Shown: one piece after another, positions 1 through 8,143 of the stretch
How positions within the stretch are numbered: the first letter of the stretch is position 1
How the letters are laid out: each line of letters starts with the position of its first letter
Origin: Ramlibacter tataouinensis
GTDB taxonomy: Bacteria > Pseudomonadota > Gammaproteobacteria > Burkholderiales > Burkholderiaceae_C
Length of the DNA: 64,000 nt
Direction of reading: 5' to 3'
Assembly: GCA_002427815.1 (NCBI GenBank)
Contig: DIZF01000020.1
Span: 508 to 64,507 of the forward strand
Made by a program: the position numbers and the translations under genes
Notes under the pieces: model-generated
Databases searched by the model: none
Told to the model about the DNA's origin: nothing
The model's input: only the letters and a program-made list of their open reading frames with translations

Positions 1-46
1 AGCGACTTCGAGTCGCACCATGCAGTCAGTGTAAGAGAATCGGGCC

Positions 47-652
47 ATGTCGCAGGCCTCTTTCCGCCCCTTGGTCCGCCCGCTCGTGCTGGGGTCGACC
101 TCGCCCTACCGCGCCCAATTGCTGTCGCGCCTGAAGCTGGTCTTCGACGTGGTGGCGCCTGAAATCGACGAGTCGGCGCGACCGGGCGAACCGCCCGATG
201 AGCTGGCCCGCCGGCTGGCGCTGGTCAAGGCCCATGCGGTGGCCGCCCGTTTCCCGGATGCCGTGGTCATCGGTTCGGATCAGGTCGCCGACCTCGACGG
301 TGAACCGCTGGGCAAGCCCGGCAGCCATGACAAGGCAATGGATCAGCTGCGCCGCATGCGCGGGCGGACGGTGGTGTTCCAGACCGCGGTGGCCGTGGTT
401 TGCGTCGCCACCGGCTTCGAGCAGTTCGACCTGGCACCGGTCAAGGTGCGGTTCCGTCATCTTGACGATGCGGAGATCGAGGCCTACCTGCACGCCGAGC
501 AGCCCTACGATTGCGCCGGTAGCGCGCGCAGTGAAGGGCTCGGTATCGCCTTGCTCGACTCGATCGACAGTGACGACCCGACGGCCCTGGTGGGATTGCC
601 GCTGATCCGCACCTGCCGCATGCTGCGCGCGGCCGGCGTGAAGGTGCTGTGA
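47..652 (+). CDS. yceF: Maf-family nucleotide pyrophosphatase, YceF type
   Basis: A 201-residue Maf protein. The family hydrolyses non-canonical or modified nucleoside triphosphates to the monophosphate and pyrophosphate; the YceF branch prefers m7GTP. Visible motifs are LGSTSPYRAQLL near the N-terminus, GSDQVAD around residue 77, and YDCAGSARSEGLG near residue 153. The YDCAG wording points to YceF rather than the dTTPase YhdE branch. Full family length. The stop codon overlaps the start of the next gene, so the two are probably translationally coupled. The specific substrate is inferred from the branch, not shown. Confidence 0.9.
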   Translation: MSQASFRPLVRPLVLGSTSPYRAQLLSRLKLVFDVVAPEIDESARPGEPPDELARRLALVKAHAVAARFPDAVVIGSDQVADLDGEPLGKPGSHDKAMDQLRRMRGRTVVFQTAVAVVCVATGFEQFDLAPVKVRFRHLDDAEIEAYLHAEQPYDCAGSARSEGLGIALLDSIDSDDPTALVGLPLIRTCRMLRAAGVKVL

Positions 653-1419
653 TGGCGGTGGCGCAACCGGGCCGGCTTTACCTCGTGCCGGCACCGCTGG
701 ATTTCGGCTGTGCCGAAGCGGTTCCGTTGGACCAGCTGATGCCCGCCGGCACCATGGCAGTCGCGGCCGGGCTGACCCACTGGATTTGCGAAAACGCCAA
801 GTCGGCCCGCTCCTACCTGAAACGGATCGGCGAGCTGCAGCCGCTGGCCCTGCCGCTGCGAGAGCAGGACATCGTCGAACTGCCGCGCCATGTGCACAAG
901 AAGGGCGACCACGAAGGCAGCTTTGACGCGAAGCCTTTGCTCGCGCCGGCACTGGCTGGACATGACGTCGGCCTCGTCAGCGAAGCCGGGATGCCGGCCA
1001 TCGCGGACCCTGGCTCCTCCGTCGTTCGCGCCGCGCACGACCTTGGCCTGCCGGTCGTGCCGCTGGTCGGGCCCGCCTCCCTGCTGCTCACGCTGGCCGC
1101 CAGCGGCCTGAACGGCCAGAACTTCGCCTTCGTCGGCTACCTGCCTCAGGACGCGGCGCAGCGGGCCCAGCGGATCCGGGAACTGGAGACGCTGGCGCTC
1201 GCCGGCGGCCAGACCCAGCTGTTCATCGAAACGCCGTATCGCAACGCCGTACTCTGGGAAGCATTGTTGAAGTGTTTGCAGGCAGGTACCCGGCTGGCGG
1301 TAGGAAGCGGCCTGACTTTGCCCCAGGGGACTGCCCGCAGCCAGACGGTCGGCGCCTGGCGCCGGCAGGCGGCCCCAGTGAAGAACGACACGCCGGCCGT
1401 GTTCGCGCTCGGCCGTTGA
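652..1419 (+). CDS. SAM-dependent methyltransferase, RsmI-like tetrapyrrole-methylase fold
   Basis: A 255-residue protein of the tetrapyrrole methylase superfamily, closest in wording to RsmI (16S rRNA C1402 ribose methyltransferase). The SAM-site signature appears as SEAGMPAIADPGSSVV (RsmI has SDAGTPxISDPG), followed by GPASLLLTLAASGLNGQNFAFVGYLP. The N-terminus is not the usual RsmI one and the order of motifs is looser, so this is more likely the paralogue found next to maf in Burkholderiales than RsmI itself. A GTG at 649 directly before this ATG could also serve as start; either overlaps the yceF stop. The substrate is unknown. Confidence 0.8.
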   Translation: MAVAQPGRLYLVPAPLDFGCAEAVPLDQLMPAGTMAVAAGLTHWICENAKSARSYLKRIGELQPLALPLREQDIVELPRHVHKKGDHEGSFDAKPLLAPALAGHDVGLVSEAGMPAIADPGSSVVRAAHDLGLPVVPLVGPASLLLTLAASGLNGQNFAFVGYLPQDAAQRAQRIRELETLALAGGQTQLFIETPYRNAVLWEALLKCLQAGTRLAVGSGLTLPQGTARSQTVGAWRRQAAPVKNDTPAVFALGR

Positions 1420-1471
1420 AAGCCGGCCCGCGGCGGCGCCAGGCGTGGAAGTGAGAGTGCCCCCGTGGGGG

Positions 1472-2482
1472 TTACCGCAGTGCCGGTATCGCCTGGAGCG
1501 CGTGCACCGCACCCTCGCCCATGGCGGCCCCGAATCTCTTGGCCAGCCGCTCGGCGACATTCTCCCGTCGCGTGTAGTCCACCAGATCCTCGGCCTTGAC
1601 GATTTCACGTGCCACGTAATCCAGGTTGCCGAGCTGGTCGGCCAGCCCCATCTCCACCGCCTGCTGTCCGGTCCAGAAAAGGCCGCTGAACAGCTCCGGG
1701 GTCTCCTTCAACCGCTTGCCGCGGCCGGCTTTCACCGCATCGATGAACTGGCGATGCACCTGGTCCAGCATGGCCTGAGCGAACACCCGGTGCTTCTCCG
1801 TCTGCGGGCTGAACGGATCGAGGAAGCCCTTGTTTTCACCCGCCGTCATCAGGCGGCGTTCGATGCCCAGCTTGTCCATCAGGCCGGTGAAGCCGAACCC
1901 GTCCATCAGCACACCGATACTGCCGACGATGCTCGCCTTGTCCACGAAGATGCGGTCCGTGGCGGACGCGACGTAATACGCGGCCGAGGCGCACGACTCT
2001 TCGACCACGGCGTACACGGGCTTGTTGTACTTGGCCCGCAGGCGCCTGATTTCGTCATACATGATGCCGGCCTGGACCGGGCTGCCGCCGGGCGAGTTGA
2101 TCAACAGCACCACGGCCTTGGCGCCCTCGTCCTCGAAGGCACCGCGCATGGCGGCCACCACGTTTTCTGCGCTGGCGTCGGAACCGGAAGCGATCTCGCC
2201 CTTGAGTTCGATCACCGCCGTATGAGGCGAGGTCTTGTCGGTGCTGGGACCACCGCGGCTCATCAGCGCCCACAGCAGGAAGACGAAGAAGGCGAGCCAG
2301 GCCAGGCGGATGAAGCTGCGCCAGCGGCGGGCCGTTCGCTGCTCCTGGAGCGTCGCGAACATGAGCTTTTCGAATGTGGCGCGCTCCCAGCCGGGTTCCG
2401 CGGTCGGCCGGCCAGCGGAGCTCGTGGCGACATTGGGGCGGGAATCCGGTCCCGGGAATTCGGGCGGTGGCGACTCGGTCAT
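1472..2482 (-). CDS. sppA: S49-family signal peptide peptidase (SppA-like)
   Basis: A 336-residue membrane-anchored serine protease that degrades cleaved signal peptides in the inner membrane. One transmembrane helix lies at about residues 56-74, followed by a ClpP-like S49 domain. Visible are INSPGGSP (residues 129-134), the nucleophile region CASAAYYVAS with Ser166, and the general-base Lys182 in DKASIVGSIGV. It is the short single-domain form, not the 67-kDa double-domain enterobacterial SppA. The ATG at 2482 is chosen because it overlaps the upstream Rieske stop (ATGA) and begins the family-like N-terminus; the frame stays open upstream without a plausible start. Confidence 0.9.
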   Translation of the reverse strand: MTESPPPEFPGPDSRPNVATSSAGRPTAEPGWERATFEKLMFATLQEQRTARRWRSFIRLAWLAFFVFLLWALMSRGGPSTDKTSPHTAVIELKGEIASGSDASAENVVAAMRGAFEDEGAKAVVLLINSPGGSPVQAGIMYDEIRRLRAKYNKPVYAVVEESCASAAYYVASATDRIFVDKASIVGSIGVLMDGFGFTGLMDKLGIERRLMTAGENKGFLDPFSPQTEKHRVFAQAMLDQVHRQFIDAVKAGRGKRLKETPELFSGLFWTGQQAVEMGLADQLGNLDYVAREIVKAEDLVDYTRRENVAERLAKRFGAAMGEGAVHALQAIPALR

Positions 2483-2850
2483 TTGGGAAACTCGACAGGT
2501 TGGAGGTTGTGGGCAGTATGCCAGTGCACCACTCCAGCCCGCTCGGTCAGGCTGATTTTCACCAGGCCACCGCGACAGGGACCATCGGCGCAGGCGCCGG
2601 TGTCGGGCTGGTATACCGCTCCGTGAGTGCTGCACAGCAGCCAGCGACCGCTGTCGTCGAAGAAACGATTGGGCTGCCAGTCCATTTCCATCGCCACGTG
2701 GGCGCAACGGTTGAGGTAGGCGTGAACCTGGCCCTGGTAACGGATCACGAAGGCACGGCAGATCTGGCCGCCGAATGAGACGTCGAACGGCACGGCCGGA
2801 CCGCCGTCGAGCAGGTCGGCCGAATTGCAGAGCGACACCGCTTCAATCAT
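2479..2850 (-). CDS. Rieske [2Fe-2S] ferredoxin-like protein
   Basis: A 123-residue soluble protein made of a single Rieske domain. The cluster ligands are Cys49-x-His51 and Cys73-x2-His76 (RCAH and CSTHG). It lacks a membrane anchor and an oxygenase catalytic domain, so it is probably a small electron carrier; the partner is unknown. It sits in a tight - strand cluster: 8 bp after the HAD phosphatase gene and overlapping sppA by four bases (ATGA). Confidence 0.88.
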   Translation of the reverse strand: MIEAVSLCNSADLLDGGPAVPFDVSFGGQICRAFVIRYQGQVHAYLNRCAHVAMEMDWQPNRFFDDSGRWLLCSTHGAVYQPDTGACADGPCRGGLVKISLTERAGVVHWHTAHNLQPVEFPK

Positions 2851-2858
2851 CCGTCGCT

Positions 2859-3527
2859 TCAGCCGTTTCGCAAGAGCCAGTCGTGCAACCCTCGCACCGA
2901 GTCCGCGACGAAAAGCGGCTTCAGGCTGCCAAAATCCTCCGGCGGATGGGCGCCATAGCTCACACCCACGGCCGCGCAGCCGGCGTTGAGCGCCATTTGC
3001 AGGTCATGTGTCGTGTCGCCGATCATCAGCATGCGATCGGGCCCGGTGCCGAATTCGCGCATCAGCTCCTGCAGCATCAATGGATGGGGCTTGCCCGCTG
3101 TTTCGTCCGCGGTGCGAGAGCCGTCGAACACTCCCTTCAGTTGCACCAGATGCAGTACCTCGTCCAGTCCGCGCCGGGATTTGCCGGTCGCCACGGCCAG
3201 CCAGTGATGCCGCTCCTTCAGTTCGTCCAGCATCGGCAAGACGCCTTCGAACAGGCTCAGGTCGTTCTGCTGCGCCAGGTAATGGTGGCGGTAGCGCGCG
3301 CCGAGTTCGGGATATTTCTGCTGCGGGACATCCGGGGCGGCGTGGGCCAGCGCCTGCATCAGTCCCATGCCGATCACATAGGCCGCCGCCTTGTCGGAAG
3401 GCATTGCGCCGCCGACGTCCACAACCGCCCGCTGGATACAGCGCGCGATGATCCGGGTGGAGTCGAAGAGTGTGCCGTCCCAGTCGAACGCGATCAGGTC
3501 AAACCGGCGGGGGCGCAAGGACGGCAT
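2859..3527 (-). CDS. HAD-superfamily phosphatase, phosphoglycolate phosphatase-like
   Basis: A 222-residue HAD hydrolase with motif I FDWDGTLFDS (nucleophile Asp15, acid/base Asp17), a helical cap, motif II around VATGKSRRGL, the KPHP lysine and motif IV MIGDTTHDL. These features match the Gph/PGP group, which dephosphorylates 2-phosphoglycolate, but specificity cannot be read from motifs. The start at 3527 overlaps the rluC 3' end by 29 bp; no later Met precedes motif I. Co-located with rluC, as commonly seen in Burkholderiales. Confidence 0.85.
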   Translation of the reverse strand: MPSLRPRRFDLIAFDWDGTLFDSTRIIARCIQRAVVDVGGAMPSDKAAAYVIGMGLMQALAHAAPDVPQQKYPELGARYRHHYLAQQNDLSLFEGVLPMLDELKERHHWLAVATGKSRRGLDEVLHLVQLKGVFDGSRTADETAGKPHPLMLQELMREFGTGPDRMLMIGDTTHDLQMALNAGCAAVGVSYGAHPPEDFGSLKPLFVADSVRGLHDWLLRNG

Positions 3528-4530
3528 GGTCGGAAAACTTCTTCAGTTCGGGCGGCAACGGGGCGAGCAATTCGATCCTCTCACCGGTGGCGGGATGGTT
3601 GAACTGTAACCGCCAGGCGTGCAGGAACATGCGTTTGAGTCCGTGCTTTTGCAATGCCTTGTTGAGTTCGAAATCGCCGTACTTGTCGTCGCCGGCGATC
3701 GGGTGGCCCTGCGATGCGAGATGGACCCGGATCTGGTGCGTGCGACCGGTCTTGATGGTCACTTCCAGGAGCGTCAAGTCGCAATCACCGCGTTCATCCC
3801 GGCCCACTGCCAGAGGGAGCCCGTGCGAGACCTGGGCGACTTTCACCAGGGTTACCGATCGCATGCCGTCCGGATCGTCCCTGGCCACCACCTTGACGCG
3901 CCGCTCGCCATCGGCCTGAAGGTATTTGTGCAACGGCACGTCGATCACCTTCTTGTTCGCGGGCCAGACGCCGGTCACCAGCGCCAGGTAGGTCTTGCCG
4001 GTCTCGCGATCGCGAAACTGGTCCTGCAGCCGGGTCAGCGACGAGCGTTTCTTGGCCAGCAGCAGGATGCCTGAAGTATCGCGGTCCAGGCGGTGCACCA
4101 GCTCGAGAAATTTCGCGTCGGGACGGGCCTGCCGCATCTGCTCGATCACGCCGAAACTCACGCCACTGCCGCCATGCACGGCCACGCCGGCCGGCTTGTC
4201 GATGGCAACCAGATGCTCATCCTCGTAAAGAACCGGGAACTCGCGCGCCGGGGCTGGGGTTTCGAGCTTTTCGGCGGCTCGTTCGGAAGTCCGCAGCGGC
4301 GGCAGGCGCACGACGTCGCCGGCAGCCACCCGGGTATCGGCTTGCGCCCGACCCCTGTTCACCCGGACTTCACCGCTGCGAATGATGCGGTAGATATGGG
4401 TTTTGGGGACACCCTTGAGCTGGCGAATGAGAAAGTTGTCGAGCCGCTGCCCCGCCGATTCGGCGTCAACCGACACCGATTTCGCCCCTGCGCTTGCAGG
4501 AGGCGCCGCGCCCCCTATAATGTGTTTCAC
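3499..4530 (-). CDS. rluC: 23S rRNA pseudouridine synthase RluC
   Basis: A 343-residue RluA-family enzyme. RluC converts U955, U2504 and U2580 of 23S rRNA to pseudouridine. An S4 RNA-binding domain (about residues 20-80, with QRLDNFL and THIYRIIRSGEVRVN) precedes the catalytic domain with the motif HRLDRDTSG carrying the essential Asp, then GRTHQIRVH. The GTG at 4530 is my best start: upstream there is no Met near the expected N-terminus and the -10 box of the rne promoter lies just inside this end. A later start is possible. Divergent from rne. Confidence 0.88.
   Translation of the reverse strand: MKHIIGGAAPPASAGAKSVSVDAESAGQRLDNFLIRQLKGVPKTHIYRIIRSGEVRVNRGRAQADTRVAAGDVVRLPPLRTSERAAEKLETPAPAREFPVLYEDEHLVAIDKPAGVAVHGGSGVSFGVIEQMRQARPDAKFLELVHRLDRDTSGILLLAKKRSSLTRLQDQFRDRETGKTYLALVTGVWPANKKVIDVPLHKYLQADGERRVKVVARDDPDGMRSVTLVKVAQVSHGLPLAVGRDERGDCDLTLLEVTIKTGRTHQIRVHLASQGHPIAGDDKYGDFELNKALQKHGLKRMFLHAWRLQFNHPATGERIELLAPLPPELKKFSDHAVLAPPPV
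4494..4521 (+). promoter_or_regulatory. Predicted sigma-70 promoter of rne, inside rluC
   Basis: TTGCAG at 4494-4499 and a perfect TATAAT at 4516-4521, 16 bp apart, read toward rne. The -10 box falls within the first codons of the divergent rluC. Predicted transcription start about 4528, which gives rne a leader of about 520 nt. The -35 match is partial. Confidence 0.6.
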
Positions 4531-5050
4531 TAGCGTAACGCTGTAAGTGGTTGATTTGCCTTGGAGTTTAGTCCACGCATTGCCACCGGCCACGCTGGAA
4601 GGTCGATGCCACCGCAGCCCCGCGTGCAGATTGCCAGCCAGATGCTGGCGATGGCCCGCCAAGGCAGCGGTCAAGCCGGCACTTTGAAACACTGATACGG
4701 AATACCAGTCCGCGAGCCCAGCGCTTGCGGACGGACTAAAGCGAGAACTCCTGTGTTGATGGCGATGCTCTTGGCCTGCTGGCGGTGGCTCACAGCCCCG
4801 GCCGATGGCTTGGCGTCGCCGCAAGCCCGCCACCCGCGGGCTCGATACGCTGCAATCCCTGCAGCTCCACAGCGCCGCCTTCGCGGCGACCCGTTCTTCG
4901 CCACCCTCCACGCGCCCTTGCCACGCCTGCTGAGTTAGCTCTCGGCAGCCGCGTTCGCATCCCCGGCAATTCCATCCGTTTCGAAGCGTCTGCCCGGCAT
5001 CGTTGGCCCGTCATGGGTCGCTTGATGTTTGACTAGAAGAAGGTGACGCT
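4528..5050 (+). other. Long 5' untranslated leader of rne
   Basis: More than 500 bp without a convincing gene between rluC and rne. It holds the predicted rne leader. Short reading frames exist but none has a recognisable protein. Hairpins visible by eye are GTCCGC/GCGGAC at 4708-4732 (13-nt loop) and CGCCGC-CTTC-GCGGCG at 4873-4888. In enterobacteria the rne leader is about 360 nt and mediates RNase E autoregulation; the same role here is inference. Confidence 0.5.
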
Positions 5051-8000
5051 ATGAAGCGGATGCTGATCAACGCCACACAGCCGGAAGAACGCCGGCTGGC
5101 GATCGTCGATGGACAAAAACTCCTCGACTATGAAATTGAAATCGAAGGGCGCGAACAGCGCAAAGGCAATATCTACAAGGCCGTGGTGACGCGCGTCGAG
5201 CCGTCCCTGGAGGCCTGCTTCGTCGATTACGGCGAAGACCGCCACGGCTTCCTGCCGTTCAAGGAAATCTCCAAGAGCTACTTCGCCCAGGGCGTCTCGG
5301 CCTCCCAGGCCCGCATCAACGAGGCCATCCGGGAAGGCCAGGAGCTCCTGGTCCAGGTCGAAAAGGAAGAACGCGGCAACAAGGGCGCGGCGCTGACCAC
5401 GTTCGTTTCACTGGCCGGCCGGTACGTCGTGCTGATGCCCAACAACCCGCGCGGCGGCGGCGTCAGCCGCCGGATCGAAGGCGACGACCGGGCCGAGCTC
5501 AAGGAGGCGATGGACCTGCTCGAGTACCCCAATGGCATGTCCATCATCGCCCGCACCGCCGGCATCGGCCGCAGCGCCCCGGAACTGCAGTGGGACCTGA
5601 ACTACCTGCTCAAGTTGTGGAACGCCATCGATGGCGCCGCCAAGGGCGGCAAGGGGGCCTTCCTGATCTACCAGGAGTCGTCCCTGGTCATCCGCGCCAT
5701 CCGCGATTATTTCAACAACGACGTCGGCGATATCCTGATCGACACCGACGACATCTACGAGCAGGCCCAGCAGTTCATGGCCCACGTGATGCCGGAGCAT
5801 GCCCCCCGCGTGAAGCGTTACCGCGACGATGCGCCGCTGTTCTCGCGCTTCCAGATCGAGCACCAGATCGAGTCAGCCTACGCCCGCGAGGTCAAGCTGC
5901 CCAGCGGCGGCGTGGTGGTGATCGACCACACCGAGGCGCTCGTCTCGATCGACGTCAACTCGGCCCGCGCCATCAAGGGCGGCGACATCGAGGAAACCGC
6001 GACCCGCACCAACCTGGAAGCCGCCGACGAGGTGGCCAGGCAGATGCGCCTGCGCGACCTGGGCGGACTGATCGTCATCGACTTCATCGACATGGAGGAG
6101 TCGAAGAACCGGCGCGAAGTGGAAAGCCGTTTGCGCGATGCACTCCGGCAAGACCGCGCCCGGGTGCAGTTCGGCACCATCAGCAAATTCGGCTTGATGG
6201 AAATGAGCCGCCAGCGCCTGCGCCCGGCGCTGTCCGAAGGCGCATCGGTGCCCTGCCCGCGTTGCGGCGGCCATGGACACATCCGCGACACCGAGAGTTC
6301 GGCCCTGCAGATCCTGCGCATCATCCAGGAAGAGTCCATGAAGGATGGGACCGCTGCCGTCCACGTCCAGGTGCCGGTGGAGGTCGCGTCCTTCCTGCTC
6401 AACGAGAAGCGCACCGAGATCGCCAAGATCGAACTGAAGCAGCGCCTCAGCGTGATCATGGTGCCCAACAAGACGCTGGAAACGCCCAACTACCGGCTCG
6501 AGCGCCTGAAGCACGATGACCCGCGCCTGGACAACCTCCAGGCCAGCTACCACATGGCCGAGGAAATCGAGGATCCGACCACCGTCACGCGCCGCACCCA
6601 CGAGCGCAGCAACAAGCAGGAGCCGGTGATCAAGGGTGTGTTGCCCGACGCGCCGGCGCCGATTGCAGAGCCCAGGCCCGAGCCGGCCAAGATCGCGCCG
6701 GTGGCCAAGGCGCCGGTGGCGGCCCCGCCGGTGGTGGCAGCGAACGCACCTGTACCGGCCGATACCGGATTCATGGCCTGGCTGAAATCCCTGTTCGGTG
6801 TCGCGCCCGCTCCTGTCGCAGCGCCCGCCCCGAAACAGGAAACACCGAAGGAAGAACGGCGCGAAGCCGGACGAACCGAAGGACGCGGCGAAGGACGCCG
6901 CGGCGGCCGGGGTGACGGACGGGGCGATCGCCGCGGCGGGCGCCGCGACGATGGCCGCGGACGCGATGGTGAGCCACGTCGCGAACGCGCTGCCGCCGAA
7001 GGCAGCGAGGGCCAGCCACGCCCCGCCGAGGGCGGGCGGCGCGAGGGCGAACCGCGGCGCGAAGGCGAGCCGCGCCGGCAACGCGGCGACCGGCCACGCG
7101 GTGACCGGCCCGAGCGCGCAGAGCGCCCGGAGCAGCGCGGCGAGGGCCGCGGCGCTGAGGAAGTGCGCGACGCACGGGAAGGTCGGGGCGAAGTTCGGGG
7201 CGAGCGCCAGGGTCCGCGCGAGCGCAGGGACATGGACCGCGCAGCGCCCGAAGGCATCACCGCCGATTTCCAGCCTGCCGTCGAGGGCACAAGCGCCGAG
7301 CAGCGGCCCGAGCGAGGCCCACGTGGCGAACGCGGCGAAGGCCGTCGTGATCGCGGTGAACGCGGCGGCGATGGCCGTCGTGACAGGGGCGAGCGTCGCG
7401 GGCCGGGCGGCGTGCGTGAGGACGGCGCCGGGGCCAACGCCGAGGCCAACGCCCTGGCGGGCGCAGCCGGCTCGGTCGGGATGGTGACCGACATGGGAGC
7501 TCAGCAGGCGCCCAGCGCGGACGCCGTGCTCGAGTCCCATACCCACCACGATGCGGCTCCTGCGGGACCCGATGGTGAAGACCGGCGCGATCGCCGTTCA
7601 CGCGACCGTTATGGCCGTGACCGCCGCGAGCGCACCGACCGTCAGCCCCGCGATGAATCGGCCGTCGCAGTTGCCGCAGTCCCCCGCGCGGAGGCCGGCG
7701 ACACAGTCGACACCGGCGACGCCGCACAGGCGCAGCGGCTGCGTTACCCGACCGGCTTCGTGACCGAGGAAGCGCAACCGGCTCCCGAAGTCCGGTCCGA
7801 AGCAACGCCTTCGTTGATCGCCCAACCGGCGCCGGCGAAGGTGCCGGCGGCGGCCGCGGCGGAGTTGCCCAAAGTGCGTCCGTTCAAGCTGCCGGTGGCC
7901 GAGTTGGCCCAGGTGGCGGAAGGTTCGGGGCTGCAATGGGTCAATTCGGACGCGCAGAAGATCGCTGCTGTCCAGGCTGCGATCGCGGCCGAGCCCAGGC

Positions 8001-8131
8001 CGACCAGGATCCCGCGCGAGCGGCCCCTCGCCATCGTCGTCGATGAAGGACCGCTGGTGCTGGTGGAAACCCGGCGCGATCTGCGCGAAATGCAGCTGCC
8101 GTTCGAGCAGACCAGCCTGCCGCTGCAATAA
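5051..8131 (+). CDS. rne: Ribonuclease E
   Basis: A 1026-residue RNase E, the main endoribonuclease for mRNA decay and rRNA/tRNA processing and scaffold of the degradosome. The catalytic half (residues 1 to about 510) contains the S1 domain (about 37-120), the DNase I-like subdomain with metal-binding Asp301 and Asp344, and the Zn-link CPRCG with Cys402 and Cys405, matching E. coli Asp303/Asp346/Cys404/Cys407 with a constant offset of two. The C-terminal half is disordered: an Ala/Pro stretch, then about residues 599-790 dense in Arg, Gly, Glu and Asp with tandem REGEP and RGDRP units. Ribosome binding site AGAAGGTG precedes the ATG. Confidence 0.97.
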   Translation: MKRMLINATQPEERRLAIVDGQKLLDYEIEIEGREQRKGNIYKAVVTRVEPSLEACFVDYGEDRHGFLPFKEISKSYFAQGVSASQARINEAIREGQELLVQVEKEERGNKGAALTTFVSLAGRYVVLMPNNPRGGGVSRRIEGDDRAELKEAMDLLEYPNGMSIIARTAGIGRSAPELQWDLNYLLKLWNAIDGAAKGGKGAFLIYQESSLVIRAIRDYFNNDVGDILIDTDDIYEQAQQFMAHVMPEHAPRVKRYRDDAPLFSRFQIEHQIESAYAREVKLPSGGVVVIDHTEALVSIDVNSARAIKGGDIEETATRTNLEAADEVARQMRLRDLGGLIVIDFIDMEESKNRREVESRLRDALRQDRARVQFGTISKFGLMEMSRQRLRPALSEGASVPCPRCGGHGHIRDTESSALQILRIIQEESMKDGTAAVHVQVPVEVASFLLNEKRTEIAKIELKQRLSVIMVPNKTLETPNYRLERLKHDDPRLDNLQASYHMAEEIEDPTTVTRRTHERSNKQEPVIKGVLPDAPAPIAEPRPEPAKIAPVAKAPVAAPPVVAANAPVPADTGFMAWLKSLFGVAPAPVAAPAPKQETPKEERREAGRTEGRGEGRRGGRGDGRGDRRGGRRDDGRGRDGEPRRERAAAEGSEGQPRPAEGGRREGEPRREGEPRRQRGDRPRGDRPERAERPEQRGEGRGAEEVRDAREGRGEVRGERQGPRERRDMDRAAPEGITADFQPAVEGTSAEQRPERGPRGERGEGRRDRGERGGDGRRDRGERRGPGGVREDGAGANAEANALAGAAGSVGMVTDMGAQQAPSADAVLESHTHHDAAPAGPDGEDRRDRRSRDRYGRDRRERTDRQPRDESAVAVAAVPRAEAGDTVDTGDAAQAQRLRYPTGFVTEEAQPAPEVRSEATPSLIAQPAPAKVPAAAAAELPKVRPFKLPVAELAQVAEGSGLQWVNSDAQKIAAVQAAIAAEPRPTRIPRERPLAIVVDEGPLVLVETRRDLREMQLPFEQTSLPLQ

Positions 8132-8143
8132 GGCGGCGCGCGG

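Noticed and set aside
1..48. Open frame on the - strand starting with ATG at 48 and running off the left edge, with AGAGG upstream
   Set aside because: Only 16 codons are visible, the residues match nothing I know, and its start would share bases with the yceF start. It could be the 5' end of a divergent gene, but that cannot be judged here.
1460..1471. CCCCC-GT-GGGGG between convergent genes as a terminator
   Set aside because: Only 4-5 bp with no T-run and partly overlapping the sppA end; too weak to call.
5873..7549. A long open frame antisense to rne
   Set aside because: Shadow of the GC-rich rne coding sequence; no recognisable domain or ribosome binding site.
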